A stretch of DNA of 64,000 nt from Dyadobacter sp. CY356 (GCF_021440195.1 NZ_JAJTSZ010000001.1:806001-870000), one strand, 5' to 3'. Positions 27,700 through 36,782 are shown, numbered from the stretch's first letter. The notes: a model not told the origin generated them from the sequence alone. A program made the numbers and translations.

Positions 27700-28149
27700 T
27701 TAGCCAATTTCGATTAGTCTCGGTCCTTTTTCTTTGGCCTCTTCTTTCTTCGGAATTACAAGTTGCAGTAAGCCATTTTCATATCGCGCAACGATCCCTT
27801 CATCATTTACGACATCTTTCGGCAATACAAAACTTCTTTGGAATGACTGGTAGCTGAACTCTCTGCGACTATAACCTTCATGTTGGTTTTCTCCATGAAC
27901 TTCTTTTTGTGAAGAAATTGTCAACAGGTTATTTTCAAGCTGGATTTTAAAATCTTTTTTTTCCAGTCCGGGAGCAGCTACCTCCACGCCAAAGCTATCT
28001 TCTGTCTCCTTAATGTTAACCGCTGGTACGGTAGTCTGAGTAGAAGAGAAATTACTGTTGTCCCAGTTAAAAAGTTCACGGCCAAGGAAATCGTCGACCA
28101 GCGCTGGGATTGCAGAAAATGAATTCCGGTTCCTTTTGATAATTGACAT
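27700..28149 (-). CDS. Hsp20/alpha-crystallin small heat-shock protein
   Basis: A 149-residue cytoplasmic holdase chaperone. The alpha-crystallin domain spans about residues 45-135, with VNIKETEDSFGVEVAAPGLEKKDFKI (two stretches), LTISSQKE, YSRREFSYQSFQRSFVLPKDV and the conserved ARYENGLLQLVIPKKE. The C-terminal tail carries a PRLIEIG ending, close to the I-x-I oligomerisation motif. It is a single-gene unit ended by a terminator. The 204-bp region upstream to the next gene should hold its promoter; no CIRCE element was seen. Confidence 0.96.
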   Translation of the reverse strand: MSIIKRNRNSFSAIPALVDDFLGRELFNWDNSNFSSTQTTVPAVNIKETEDSFGVEVAAPGLEKKDFKIQLENNLLTISSQKEVHGENQHEGYSRREFSYQSFQRSFVLPKDVVNDEGIVARYENGLLQLVIPKKEEAKEKGPRLIEIG

Positions 28150-28353
28150 GACTATTATTTTTTAAAAGTTAAACAATGATTTTAATTCTCAATGCATCGC
28201 GCATCTGAGAGCTTTTTATAAAACTTTGTTCCAATAAAGGCCAGCTTAAATAATTGTGACAATTTTACTTTTTCAGATATTCATTTTGACAGATTTTAAT
28301 TCTGTTGTAATAAAAATGCACTGACAAAATTTCAGATTATTGCCTCAAATTAT

Positions 28354-28740
28354 CTATTCTCCCGAGTGTAAGCCCACCATATTTCCTTCGGTATCGATAA
28401 AAAACGCCATGTTTCCGGTTTCAGGATTAATGTTCGTTTTAGGCATAGCAATCTGCCCTCCGGCATTTCCTATTCTGTCCAGAACAAGTTGCAGATCAGG
28501 ATTTGCGTTCAGGTAAATCACGGCTCCTTCGGTACTTGGTTTGTGGTTTGGGCTTTTGACCAGCGCTCCGCCGGATTTTGGTCTTTCCGTTGGAAACATC
28601 GCCATTTGCATACCCATCATTTCCACCGGCTGCATGTTTATTTCAAAAATTGTTTCATAAAATTTCTGAGCCCTGTCTATATCATTAACCGGAATCTCGA
28701 ACCAGTTCAGAGCATTGGTATTTGCGCCTAATTTTTCCAT
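28354..28740 (-). CDS. VOC-family (glyoxalase-like) protein
   Basis: A 128-residue protein of the vicinal-oxygen-chelate fold. It has the typical opening NWFEIPVNDIDRAQKFYETIFEI (two stretches), a middle VIYLNANPDLQLVLDRIGNAGG, and the closing FFIDTEGNMVGLHSGE with the conserved Glu/His pattern. Its reaction is unknown. It is the last gene of a four-gene minus-strand unit beginning with a Crp-family regulator (30213), with gaps of 79, 12 and 41 bp. Confidence 0.9.
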   Translation of the reverse strand: MEKLGANTNALNWFEIPVNDIDRAQKFYETIFEINMQPVEMMGMQMAMFPTERPKSGGALVKSPNHKPSTEGAVIYLNANPDLQLVLDRIGNAGGQIAMPKTNINPETGNMAFFIDTEGNMVGLHSGE

Positions 28741-28781
28741 TTTGTTTTTTGTTTAATAGGTGAATTTTTGAGTATTATCCG

Positions 28782-29198
28782 CTATCCGACGACCCGTTTG
28801 TCCCGCGCCACAAAACGCGCAAAGCCAATTAAAGCACCGGTAACCATAATGTTGCGAAACAGGTTAACCATTTCAAGTTCCTGTTCCCGTGCCAGATCGG
28901 CGGTCATGTTTTCGACCCCCAATTCGTGACCCATCGCTCTTGGAAGATGAACCAGGACGGCCATCAAAATTACGTAAACTGCCATAAGCGTATAGGCAAG
29001 CTTGTCGTATTTGCCAATGACCGCGCTGACAATAAATGCGATGATGCAAAATGCGGTGAAATAATTCCAGAAATAAGGCATCGGAAGATAGTCGGGAACG
29101 AAAGCTGCGCCTACGTCAGGTTTACCAAAATGCAGCCCGACATACATCAGAAAAGAAAGCGGAAACAGCCATCGGCCGAGGTTTAAAATTTTGTCCAT
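28782..29198 (-). CDS. DoxX-like four-helix membrane protein
   Basis: A 138-residue integral membrane protein with about four hydrophobic helices (near residues 10-25, 45-62, 68-88, 112-130). It resembles DoxX-like small membrane proteins of Bacteroidota, but the signature is weak. It starts 12 bp after the stop of the YCII gene and precedes the VOC gene, so it belongs to the Crp-led operon. Function is unknown. Confidence 0.65.
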   Translation of the reverse strand: MDKILNLGRWLFPLSFLMYVGLHFGKPDVGAAFVPDYLPMPYFWNYFTAFCIIAFIVSAVIGKYDKLAYTLMAVYVILMAVLVHLPRAMGHELGVENMTADLAREQELEMVNLFRNIMVTGALIGFARFVARDKRVVG

Positions 29199-29210
29199 GA
29201 TCGCTAAATT

Positions 29211-29564
29211 TTATCTGATGGGAAATGGAATTACGGGCCGTATTTCGACACTGCCATGCTTGTATTTTAAAATCGGGCAGGTTTTGCTCCACGCCTGAAC
29301 TTCTGCCGGGCTATCTGCCTTACAGATCAGAAATCCCGCAACAAGTACGTTGTTTCCGCCTTTGTCAGGTCCTTCAAGAATCCCGTCGTTATTAACAATG
29401 ATTCCCTGGTATTCAATGGGTTGTGTGGCCACCAGTTTGCCCTGCATGGCAATGTTTCCGATCCACCCCTGCCAGGCTGGCATGTCTTCGGCCATATCCT
29501 GCGGCGTAAGTATGTAACTGTTGTCTCCGCTGATATTGCGGAATAAAAGCAAGTACTCTTTCAT
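29211..29564 (-). CDS. YCII-related (DGPF-type) protein
   Basis: A 117-residue protein of the YCII-related family: MKEYLLLFRNISGD, QDMAEDMPAWQGWIGNIAMQGKL (two stretches), DGILEGPDKGGNNVLVAGFLICKA and a final SVEIRPV. Members are dimeric ferredoxin-like proteins often found next to regulators or ECF sigma factors. The catalytic role is unknown. It is second in the Crp-led operon. Confidence 0.88.
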   Translation of the reverse strand: MKEYLLLFRNISGDNSYILTPQDMAEDMPAWQGWIGNIAMQGKLVATQPIEYQGIIVNNDGILEGPDKGGNNVLVAGFLICKADSPAEVQAWSKTCPILKYKHGSVEIRPVIPFPIR

Positions 29565-29643
29565 TGGTCGCGATTTTAAATTGTGATTGATGAATCAAAA
29601 TTCTGCAATTAAAAACCGTTTCGTGTTGACAAATGTCAACGTT

Positions 29644-30213
29644 TCAGAGCTTGCCTTTCAACCGGCTGAAAGTTTCCTGTGATATGCCCAGATAGGACGC
29701 AATAAGTTTACTGGAAAGCCTGCTCATGAGTTTGGGCCGATATTCCATAAGCCATTTTATCCGTTCCAGCGCGGTTAATGAAACGAAGGTGTTGATCCTG
29801 TAAACCGAATTGGCATAGGAGGCTTCCAGGATCTGTTTGTAAACTTTATCAAACTGCGGAACCGTTTCCATCAACCGCTGGAAACCCTGGCGGTCAATGG
29901 CCAAGAGATCCGAGGGTTCAACCGTCCTGATATTTTCAGTAGCGGGTTGCTGGCCGCCAAAACTGATCAGTTCAGAGCACCAGTTATTTTCTGTAATAAT
30001 GTCACGGGTAGTTTCATTCATTTCTTTGTCATAAACAAAAACCTGAAGACAACCGGACGCTACAAAATATACGTATTTACAGATTTCCCCTTGTTTCAAA
30101 ATGACTTCGTTGCGCTTTAATTTGAGTGTATGAAAAGTTGCAAGAACATCATCGATATTGTCCGGAGTGCTTCCGAGCCGGTCAATGATATGTTGGCGAA
30201 GTTTGTTGACCAT
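29644..30213 (-). CDS. Crp/Fnr-family transcriptional regulator
   Basis: A 189-residue regulator with a cyclic-nucleotide-binding-like beta-roll (LKRNEVILKQGEICKYVYFVASGCLQVFV in two stretches, residues about 30-60) and a C-terminal winged HTH of the short Bacteroidota type ending in LIASYLGISQETFSRLKGKL. The cAMP-binding Arg/Ser pair of true CRP is not evident, and there is no Cys cluster for an Fe-S site. It heads the YCII/DoxX-like/VOC operon and probably controls it. Confidence 0.92.
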   Translation of the reverse strand: MVNKLRQHIIDRLGSTPDNIDDVLATFHTLKLKRNEVILKQGEICKYVYFVASGCLQVFVYDKEMNETTRDIITENNWCSELISFGGQQPATENIRTVEPSDLLAIDRQGFQRLMETVPQFDKVYKQILEASYANSVYRINTFVSLTALERIKWLMEYRPKLMSRLSSKLIASYLGISQETFSRLKGKL

Positions 30214-30477
30214 CTTCTAATCAGTGTATGTTGTGTATCAGGAAAATCTGGTATAAAGAAAGCAATATTCTGACGGATTCGCGAAAATCTGGCCTTGTTG
30301 TTTATTAGAATATTTTGTTGGCGCATTAAGATTTCATTTTGTCAGTTCACTCCCTGAAAATATACTTTTCACTCCTCACATAGTTACGCTCGGTTCTATT
30401 GCAACAATGAAAAAACGGCCAGGTAGGTTAATGATGGTAACTAAATAAATTATTCCACAATAATTAACCTTTTTACC

Positions 30478-31431
30478 ATGAAATCATTAAGCAGATTGAA
30501 CAGACTGAGCATGTATTTTCTGACTGCCGCCTTAGCAACGACGATTATTTCCTGTAGTGACGACGACGACGATACGCCGCAAACACCAGCCGTTGGGAAT
30601 ATAGTTGCCGTTGCGTCCGGAGATGCACAATTTTCTACGCTGGTTGCCGCGGTGACCAAAGCAGAGCTTGTTACAACGTTACAGGGAGCAGGCCCGTTTA
30701 CCGTATTTGCGCCTAACAATGCAGCTTTTACTAAAGCGGGTATTACGAGTCTGGATGGATTGACGAAAGACGCGTTGACGCCCATTTTAACATCGCATGT
30801 CGTGAGCGGTGAAGTGAAAGCGGCTGATGTCAAAAGCGGAACCGTTAAAACGGTTAATGCCAACAACGACATTTATTTGTCAAAAAATACGGATGGTGTT
30901 TTTATTAACGGTAACATCAAAGTTATCGCCACAGATGTGGACGCTTCTAACGGAGTGATCCATGTAATTGACAATGTCATTGTACCGCCAACACAATCTC
31001 TGGTGCAGGTAGCACAGGCTAACGCTGATTTTTCGGAGCTGGTTTCTCTTGTTCTGGCGGCTGATCCTGCGGTGGCAACAGCCCTTTCTACGGCTTCTGC
31101 AAATGGACTGACGGTATTTGCTCCAACAAACGCAGCATTCACTGAGTTGTACAAAACAACACCAAAAGCCACTTTGCTTGATCCGGCAAATAAAACGCTT
31201 TTAACAAATGTTTTGCTCTATCACGTTGTTCCTGGCCGTGTATTCTCCACAGATCTGCCAAACGTTTCAGGTGAAGTAGCTACTGCGAACACAGCGGGCA
31301 AGCTTACTTTCAATCTGACTGGCGGAGCGAAAGTGGTTGGTACGACAAGCGGCGCTTCGAATATCACGACTGCTAACATTTTGGCTACCAACGGCGTCGT
31401 GCACGTTATTGACAAAGTTTTGATGCCATAA
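30478..31431 (+). CDS. Fasciclin (FAS1) domain lipoprotein
   Basis: A 317-residue cell-surface or periplasmic lipoprotein. The signal peptide ends in TTIISCSDDDDD, with an Asp run after the lipidated Cys. Two FAS1 domains follow: about 45-170 (FTVFAPNNAAFTKAG ... GVIHVIDNVIVPP) and 175-317 (LTVFAPTNAAFTELY ... GVVHVIDKVLMP). FAS1 domains mediate adhesion. It is a single-gene unit bounded by a perfect 13-bp stem terminator. The Asp run after the Cys may act as a surface-export or retention signal. Confidence 0.95.
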   Translation: MKSLSRLNRLSMYFLTAALATTIISCSDDDDDTPQTPAVGNIVAVASGDAQFSTLVAAVTKAELVTTLQGAGPFTVFAPNNAAFTKAGITSLDGLTKDALTPILTSHVVSGEVKAADVKSGTVKTVNANNDIYLSKNTDGVFINGNIKVIATDVDASNGVIHVIDNVIVPPTQSLVQVAQANADFSELVSLVLAADPAVATALSTASANGLTVFAPTNAAFTELYKTTPKATLLDPANKTLLTNVLLYHVVPGRVFSTDLPNVSGEVATANTAGKLTFNLTGGAKVVGTTSGASNITTANILATNGVVHVIDKVLMP

Positions 31432-31445
31432 TAAAACTGTTGCTT

Positions 31446-31493
31446 AACATTGGTAAACGATCTGAATTTAGGTAGTTTACCAATGTTTTTTTT
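31446..31493 (+). terminator. Strong rho-independent terminator after the fasciclin gene
   Basis: AACATTGGTAAAC (31446-31458) is perfectly complementary to GTTTACCAATGTT (31475-31487) with a 16-base loop, followed by T residues to 31493. It excludes the upstream candidate starts at 31450 and 31483 for the next gene. Confidence 0.9.
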
Positions 31494-31512
31494 ATTGTTA
31501 CTATACGTCACT

Positions 31513-32559
31513 ATGTTCTCGATCAGGTACCGGTTTTTGTTTATGATTTTGCTGGGTGGATATTCATTTATGAATACCTTGCTGGTAGAATCTTTTGAGC
31601 ATTATCCGATCGTCACACCCAAGCCGGTCATTTTTCTGCTTTTTCTGATTTTGACCATTGCAATCTGGGAAGGAAACCGTTTGCTGGACAACTTTCTTTC
31701 CAAGCTGGAAATAAAATCCTTCTGGAAAAGGATCAGTTACAGTTTCGGAGCCAGCATATTGGCTGTATTTTTTGCAACAATGCTTCTGGGAGGAATTACT
31801 TCCTATTACACTATCTCGCACAATTGGGTGGACTGGATTCTTCCTTTGAAACTGCTTTTGATGTTCAGTTTTCGGGTCAATCTTTTCCTGAACACAATCA
31901 ATGTAATATTTTTATATCACCAGCAGCTTGAAAAAAGTAATCAGGAAGTTGAAAACTATAAAAGAATCAGCAGCCAGGCGCAATTGCAGGCGCTGAAAAA
32001 CCAGGTGAACCCGCATTTTCTGTTTAATAATCTGAGCGTATTGAGTGCTTTGATACCTATGGACGCAAATGCCTCGGTTGAATTTGTGCGGCAGTTTTCC
32101 AGGGTGTACCGTTACGTGCTTAAAAGTCCTGAAAAGGAAATTATTGAATTGAAAGAGGAGCTGAATTTTATTGAATCTTACCTTTATCTGCTTAAAACCC
32201 GTTTCGATTCCGGTTTGATATTTACAATCAATGTTAATAGCGATTGTCAGTCGGCTTTTATAGTGCCTGTTTCTTTGCAAATGCTTGTAGAAAACGCAGT
32301 CAAGCATAATGTGATCGGTAAAAACAAACCGCTTCATGTGGAGATCCTTTGTCTGGATAACGAAACGATAACGGTTAGAAATAACCTTCAGCTAAAACTG
32401 GCTGACGACCAGGAATCAACAGGCCTTGGATTAAATAACATTACAAAAAGATATGAGTTTTTGGGACAACATGGGCTTGAAGTAAAACAAACTACCGAGC
32501 AGTTTAGTGTGACCATACCACTGATCAGGCCTACACATGCTTCCTTTTTTGAGCCATGA
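31513..32559 (+). CDS. LytS/YehU-type sensor histidine kinase
   Basis: A 348-residue membrane sensor kinase when started at the ATG at 31513; longer starts fall inside the terminator. Four hydrophobic segments occupy about residues 1-135. The His_kinase domain has LKNQVNPHFLFNNLSVLSAL, where the His of PHFLFN is the phospho-acceptor, and the ATPase region has SLQMLVENAVKHN (N box) and STGLGLNNITKRY (G box). The LytTR response regulator begins 38 bp downstream, so the two form a two-component system. The stimulus is unknown. Confidence 0.9.
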   Translation: MFSIRYRFLFMILLGGYSFMNTLLVESFEHYPIVTPKPVIFLLFLILTIAIWEGNRLLDNFLSKLEIKSFWKRISYSFGASILAVFFATMLLGGITSYYTISHNWVDWILPLKLLLMFSFRVNLFLNTINVIFLYHQQLEKSNQEVENYKRISSQAQLQALKNQVNPHFLFNNLSVLSALIPMDANASVEFVRQFSRVYRYVLKSPEKEIIELKEELNFIESYLYLLKTRFDSGLIFTINVNSDCQSAFIVPVSLQMLVENAVKHNVIGKNKPLHVEILCLDNETITVRNNLQLKLADDQESTGLGLNNITKRYEFLGQHGLEVKQTTEQFSVTIPLIRPTHASFFEP

Positions 32560-32597
32560 TTTTTTCTTAGAATTGTTTGAAATTTGAATCCTAAACG

Positions 32598-33362
32598 ATG
32601 AAAGTTCTTATACTGGAAGATGAGGCGCTCTCCGCCAAAAGGGCATCACAACTCCTGCGGGAATTTGATCCGGATATTGAAGTACTGGATACGCTCGAAT
32701 CTATTGAGGAAGCCGTATCGTGGCTGAGTAAAAATCCTGAGCCGGATTTATTGTTGCTGGATATTCATTTGTCGGACGGACTTTGCTTTCGTCTTTTCGA
32801 ACGTCTTCCTGTGAAATGTCCGGTTATTTTTACTACCGCTTACGACCAGTACGCTTTGCAGGCTTTTAAACTGAACAGTATTGATTACCTTTTAAAACCA
32901 CTGGATAAAACTGAACTTCAGAACGCGCTCATTAAATACCGGAATTTAAATGAAAGCCGCGGAGGAATTTCTCTGGCGGATATCAGACGGATTGAGGAAA
33001 ATATGTTGTCTTTCAGTAAAAAATACAAACACCGTTTTTTGGTTAAATATGCGGATACCATACTATACAAAAACATTGATGAGGTAGCTTATTTCTATGC
33101 TGACGATAAGGTGGTATATCTGGTGACGTCTGAGGGACGTAAATATTTGGTAGACTATAATCTGGAAAGCCTGGAAGAGCTGCTGGATCCGCACCTGTTT
33201 TTCAGGATTAACAGAAAAATTATTGCCAGGATACAATCAATTCAGAAGGTCAAGGCGCTGTTATCGAGCCGCCTTCAGGTTTTCCTGAAACCTCCGTTTG
33301 AGCAAAATACATACGTGAGCAGGGAAAGAAGTCCGGAGTTTAAAATCTGGTTGGATAACTGA
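32598..33362 (+). CDS. LytTR-family response regulator
   Basis: A 254-residue regulator. The receiver domain has the acidic pocket ILEDEALSA, phospho-acceptor Asp in PDLLLLDIHLSDG (about residue 56), TTAYDQYALQAF and the Lys in DYLLKPLDK. The C-terminal LytTR DNA-binding domain starts near residue 145 (HRFLVKYADTILYKNIDEVAYFYADD in two stretches) and ends with RIQSIQKVKALLSSRLQVFLK and YVSRERSPEFKIWL. It is the partner of the kinase just upstream. A predicted outer-membrane protein follows 28 bp later and could be part of the same unit. Confidence 0.95.
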   Translation: MKVLILEDEALSAKRASQLLREFDPDIEVLDTLESIEEAVSWLSKNPEPDLLLLDIHLSDGLCFRLFERLPVKCPVIFTTAYDQYALQAFKLNSIDYLLKPLDKTELQNALIKYRNLNESRGGISLADIRRIEENMLSFSKKYKHRFLVKYADTILYKNIDEVAYFYADDKVVYLVTSEGRKYLVDYNLESLEELLDPHLFFRINRKIIARIQSIQKVKALLSSRLQVFLKPPFEQNTYVSRERSPEFKIWLDN

Positions 33363-33390
33363 TTAGCCATTGCATTAATACCACCACAAC

Positions 33391-34104
33391 ATGAAAAATA
33401 CTTTAACGCTGACATTGCTTTTTATCCTGTACTTCACGGCCAGCACCTTAGGACAAAAAAATCGGTATGTGCGGGTTTTCCTGAAAAATGGCTCAGTCAT
33501 GAAAGGCACGCTGCTGGAAGAGCAACCTGCTGTCAGGCTGGAAATGTTTGACAAAAGCATACTTACTTTTCTGACAGATGAAGTTGAAAAAATTGAAAAT
33601 GAAAAGTACGTGAATCCCAATATTCATTACAAACAAAAGGGTTTTGTGCATTATACCGAGCTAGGGCCGCTGGCGATGAGCAACCGGGCATCGAACGGCG
33701 TGACGACTTCTGCGTTTTCTTTCCAAACAACAAATGGTTATAAATTCAATCAGTGGTTTTATACCGGACTTGGCCTCGGCGCTGATCTTTACGCCGTGCA
33801 AACTTTCGTCCCGGTCGTTTTGAGTATTCGTGGTGATTTTATTCAGACCGGAGACAAGCTGCCTTTCTATTTTATAGAAGGAGGCCATGGATTTAATGCC
33901 ACTTCCAACGATGTAGACAGCGTTCGTTTTGGCGGCGGACCAACGATGGCAGCTGGAATTGGGTTGAAAATTTTGTTCAGCAACAATACCGGATTTACAA
34001 TCTCGGCAGGATACCGTTTTCAGCGATCTTCTGTTCAGCAGTTGGGAATTGAAAAAAAGGAAGATTTTAACCGTCTGACTTTAAGGGCTGGTTTTTCGTT
34101 TTAA
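33391..34104 (+). CDS. Putative outer-membrane beta-barrel protein
   Basis: A 237-residue exported protein with a signal peptide ending near STLGQ. Residues 25-75 resemble a small all-beta domain (YVRVFLKNGSVMKGTLLEEQ ... ILTFLTDEVEKIE), and residues 80-237 alternate like an eight-strand barrel with a C-terminal RLTLRAGFSF ending typical of outer-membrane proteins. I do not recognise a named family. It lies 28 bp after the LytTR regulator and could be its regulatory target or a co-transcribed part. Confidence 0.65.
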   Translation: MKNTLTLTLLFILYFTASTLGQKNRYVRVFLKNGSVMKGTLLEEQPAVRLEMFDKSILTFLTDEVEKIENEKYVNPNIHYKQKGFVHYTELGPLAMSNRASNGVTTSAFSFQTTNGYKFNQWFYTGLGLGADLYAVQTFVPVVLSIRGDFIQTGDKLPFYFIEGGHGFNATSNDVDSVRFGGGPTMAAGIGLKILFSNNTGFTISAGYRFQRSSVQQLGIEKKEDFNRLTLRAGFSF

Positions 34105-34461
34105 GTTATTTGCCAAATAAATCGCCAGAGGTTGGACGGCATTTAAAGTAATATAGTATTTCATGAATTAAGTTAACGTAGGGTAAACTTCATTGAAATA
34201 AGGCGCTGAGGATATATCATACGTACTAACATCATCGTATTATTTTGATTAAGTATAAATTTGTACTACTTTTTAATAAATAGTATAATATTGTATTACT
34301 TTGGAAGGTGAAATGATGATGTCGAAAAACACCGTAACCTAAAAACATGCCTCTGTGAACGGATTGTGAAAGACCGATCCAAATGCGTTTGCCGCAATCT
34401 GTTATGAAGACAATGGCGACAGACAGGCACAAACCATCGTCCGATACATCAAACTTAAAAA
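34105..34461. other. Intergenic region upstream of the crtB-folE cluster, 357 bp
   Basis: No gene is visible. It is AT-rich around 34230-34310 and must hold the promoter of the cluster that begins at 34462. A TAnnTTTG-type box (TAAATTTG, 34256-34263) and near-identical direct repeats TGTACTACTTT (34262-34272) and TGTATTACTTT (34292-34302) lie there. Confidence 0.5.
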
Positions 34462-35298
34462 ATGAAAGAAAAATTTGATAAGCTCTCCGCGAAATGCAGC
34501 AGAGAAACAACACGACTTTACAGTACCAGTTTTTCGCTTGGGATATTTTTTTTCAGTAAAGAATTACGCGACCATATCTATGCAATCTATGGCTTTGTGA
34601 GGCTGGCAGATGAGATCGTCGACAGTTTCCACGATTACCCTAAATCCATATTGCTTGCCGAATTTTCCGCCGATTGTTTTAAGGCGATTGAGCGGGGCAT
34701 CAGTACCAACCCTGTTATCAATTCATTTCAGGAGGTGGTTAATAAATTTAATATCGATCATGATCTGATCCGGCAATTTCTGAAAAGCATGGAAATGGAT
34801 CTGGATGAGCAATCTTATACGCATGACAAGTATAATGAATACGTCATGGGTTCCGCGCAGGTGGTAGGGCTCATGTGCCTGCATGTATTCACAAACGGCG
34901 ATCAACAGGAATTTGACCGGTTGAAAGTTTCGGCCATGAAGCTGGGTTCCGCATTTCAGAAGGTCAATTTTCTAAGGGATTTACAAGCAGATTATCAGCA
35001 ATTGAACCGGAGTTATTTTCCGGATATCAATTTATCTTCATTTTCTGATGAAAATAAGCGAACCATCGAACAGGAAATTATCAACGAGTTTGATGAAGCA
35101 TTAAGTGGTATCCGTGAACTGCCGGCCTCTTGTCGAAAGGGGGTTTACCTGGCATATGTTTATTACCGGCAGTTGCTGCTCAAAATAACAAGAGTACCGG
35201 CGAATCAGGTTATGTCGGAACGCATAAGGGTTTCCAATGGTCTGAAATTCTGGCTGATGTTTGACTCTCTTGTGAGATATAAATTGAATGTAATGTGA
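34462..35298 (+). CDS. crtB: Phytoene/squalene synthase family protein
   Basis: A 278-residue cytoplasmic or peripheral head-to-head prenyl synthase. The first Asp-rich motif is FVRLADEIVDSF and the second is FLRDLQADY; both bind the Mg-diphosphate substrates. TRLYSTSFSLGI at the N-terminus is a family signature. Product could be phytoene (C40) or a related polyene; no crtI desaturase is near, so the desaturation genes must be elsewhere if it makes carotenoid. It is the first gene of a same-strand run with folE, SDR, FAD oxidoreductase and MpaB genes. Confidence 0.9.
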   Translation: MKEKFDKLSAKCSRETTRLYSTSFSLGIFFFSKELRDHIYAIYGFVRLADEIVDSFHDYPKSILLAEFSADCFKAIERGISTNPVINSFQEVVNKFNIDHDLIRQFLKSMEMDLDEQSYTHDKYNEYVMGSAQVVGLMCLHVFTNGDQQEFDRLKVSAMKLGSAFQKVNFLRDLQADYQQLNRSYFPDINLSSFSDENKRTIEQEIINEFDEALSGIRELPASCRKGVYLAYVYYRQLLLKITRVPANQVMSERIRVSNGLKFWLMFDSLVRYKLNVM

Positions 35299-35385
35299 AA
35301 TAACGGGATTAATACAAACCCGACGTAGTATCAAAAGAAATGCCGGGTGTGACCAGATAGATTTACTTAAATTACTAACAACTTC

Positions 35386-36066
35386 ATGTTAAATAACAAA
35401 ATCATATTTGAACCAAAGAATGATAAAAATGTGCTCGAATATGAAGAAGGACATCACAGCTCGTCTTTTGACACGCCGATGAGAGCAGACGCATTTGAGC
35501 TTGATGACGAAACCAAAATAGAGCTGATCGCCAAACATTTTGCTGGTATTATGGAGGTTTTGGGCCTGGATCTGGAAGATGATAGTTTGCAGGACACACC
35601 AAAGCGGGTTGCTAAGATGTATGTCAAAGAAATATTCAGCGGACTTAATCCGGCAAATAAGCCGGAGCCTACGCTTTTTAAAAATGCCTATCATTACAAT
35701 CAAATGCTCGTTGAAAGAAATATTACCGTTTTCAGCAATTGTGAGCATCATTTCGTGCCTATCGTAGGAAAAGCGCATGTGGCTTATATCAGTAACGGGC
35801 ATGTCATCGGTTTGTCAAAACTGAACAGGATTGTGCAATATTGTTCCCAAAGGCCTCAGGTTCAGGAAAGACTGACAATTCAAATTGCTAATTTGATGAA
35901 AGAAGCACTCGGCACTGAGGATGTGGCTGTCGTTATCGACGCATATCATCACTGTGTGTCGAGCAGGGGTGTGAAAGATTCCGGCAGTACAACGCTGACC
36001 GCTGAATATTGCGGCCAATTTTTGAATGTTGAAACCAGAAATGAATTTCTAAAATATATTGGATAA
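35386..36066 (+). CDS. folE: GTP cyclohydrolase I
   Basis: A 226-residue enzyme converting GTP to 7,8-dihydroneopterin triphosphate. Zinc and catalytic motifs are present: VFSNCEHHFVPIVGKAHVAYI (split here as FSNCEHHFVPIVG and KAHVAYI), GLSKLNRIVQYCSQRPQVQERLT (two parts), and DAYHHCVSSRGVKDSGSTT. The N-terminal 40 residues before the core are longer than usual. Its stop overlaps the SDR start (TAATG), indicating coupling. Placement beside crtB and an SDR, not with other folate genes, suggests a specialised pterin supply. Confidence 0.96.
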   Translation: MLNNKIIFEPKNDKNVLEYEEGHHSSSFDTPMRADAFELDDETKIELIAKHFAGIMEVLGLDLEDDSLQDTPKRVAKMYVKEIFSGLNPANKPEPTLFKNAYHYNQMLVERNITVFSNCEHHFVPIVGKAHVAYISNGHVIGLSKLNRIVQYCSQRPQVQERLTIQIANLMKEALGTEDVAVVIDAYHHCVSSRGVKDSGSTTLTAEYCGQFLNVETRNEFLKYIG

Positions 36067-36782
36067 TGAATTTTAAAGGAAAAAATATACTCGTAGTGGG
36101 AGGAAGTTCAGGTATTGGTTTATCCCTTGTTAAATTTTTACACGAAAATGATGCAGCTGTTTATGTTATATCACGTTCCGTGAATGTTGATCTGCCCAAG
36201 GGTGTCAAACACCATCTGGCGGATGTAACCGCTGAGCTTGGCCCGATCGTCGAATTTTTGCCTGAACAGTTGCATGGTCTTGTTTATTCCGTCGGCAGCA
36301 TCAATCTGAAACCATTTAACAGGCTTTCAACGGATGACTTTTTGAATGACTATCGCCTCAATGTTTTAGGTGCTGTACAAATTATTCAACAGTCGCTCAA
36401 ACAGTTGAAAAATGCTGCTGGTGCTTCAATCGTTCTGATCAGTTCTGTCGCTGCCAAAACAGGTTTGCCTTATCATGCCAGTATTTCGGCAGCGAAAGGT
36501 GGGGTGGAAGGTCTGGCGTTAGCACTGGCCGCTGAACTGGCAGCGCAGCAAATAAGGGTGAATGTGGTGGCTCCATCTTTGACCGATACGCCTATGGCCC
36601 AAAATTTGCTGAGCACTCCGGAAAAACGGGAAGCATCCGCCAAAAGGCATCCTTTGGGAAAATACGGTCAGCCGGAAGATATCAGCCAGGCGATAGCGTT
36701 TTTGCTTTCCGAAAATAGCGGCTGGGTTACCGGACAGGTCATTGGAGTTGATGGAGGAATGGGTAAACTGAAAACAGCTTAA
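36066..36782 (+). CDS. SDR-family oxidoreductase with an altered active site
   Basis: A 238-residue short-chain dehydrogenase. The cofactor motif GGSSGIG is at residues 12-18, and the fold motifs HGLVYSVG and RLNVLGAVQ are present. The catalytic Ser127 and Lys144 are kept (SSVAAKTGLPYHASISAAKGG region), but the position of the catalytic Tyr, 13 residues after Ser127, is Ile140; the nearby Tyr136 is out of register. It may therefore be a slow, altered or non-redox member. Translation is coupled to folE. Similar SDRs occur next to folE in stress-induced clusters of other bacteria (from memory). Confidence 0.88.
   Translation: MNFKGKNILVVGGSSGIGLSLVKFLHENDAAVYVISRSVNVDLPKGVKHHLADVTAELGPIVEFLPEQLHGLVYSVGSINLKPFNRLSTDDFLNDYRLNVLGAVQIIQQSLKQLKNAAGASIVLISSVAAKTGLPYHASISAAKGGVEGLALALAAELAAQQIRVNVVAPSLTDTPMAQNLLSTPEKREASAKRHPLGKYGQPEDISQAIAFLLSENSGWVTGQVIGVDGGMGKLKTA

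Noticed and set aside
31450..31512. TTG and ATG starts giving a longer histidine kinase
   Set aside because: They fall within or at the edge of a perfect terminator hairpin of the preceding gene.
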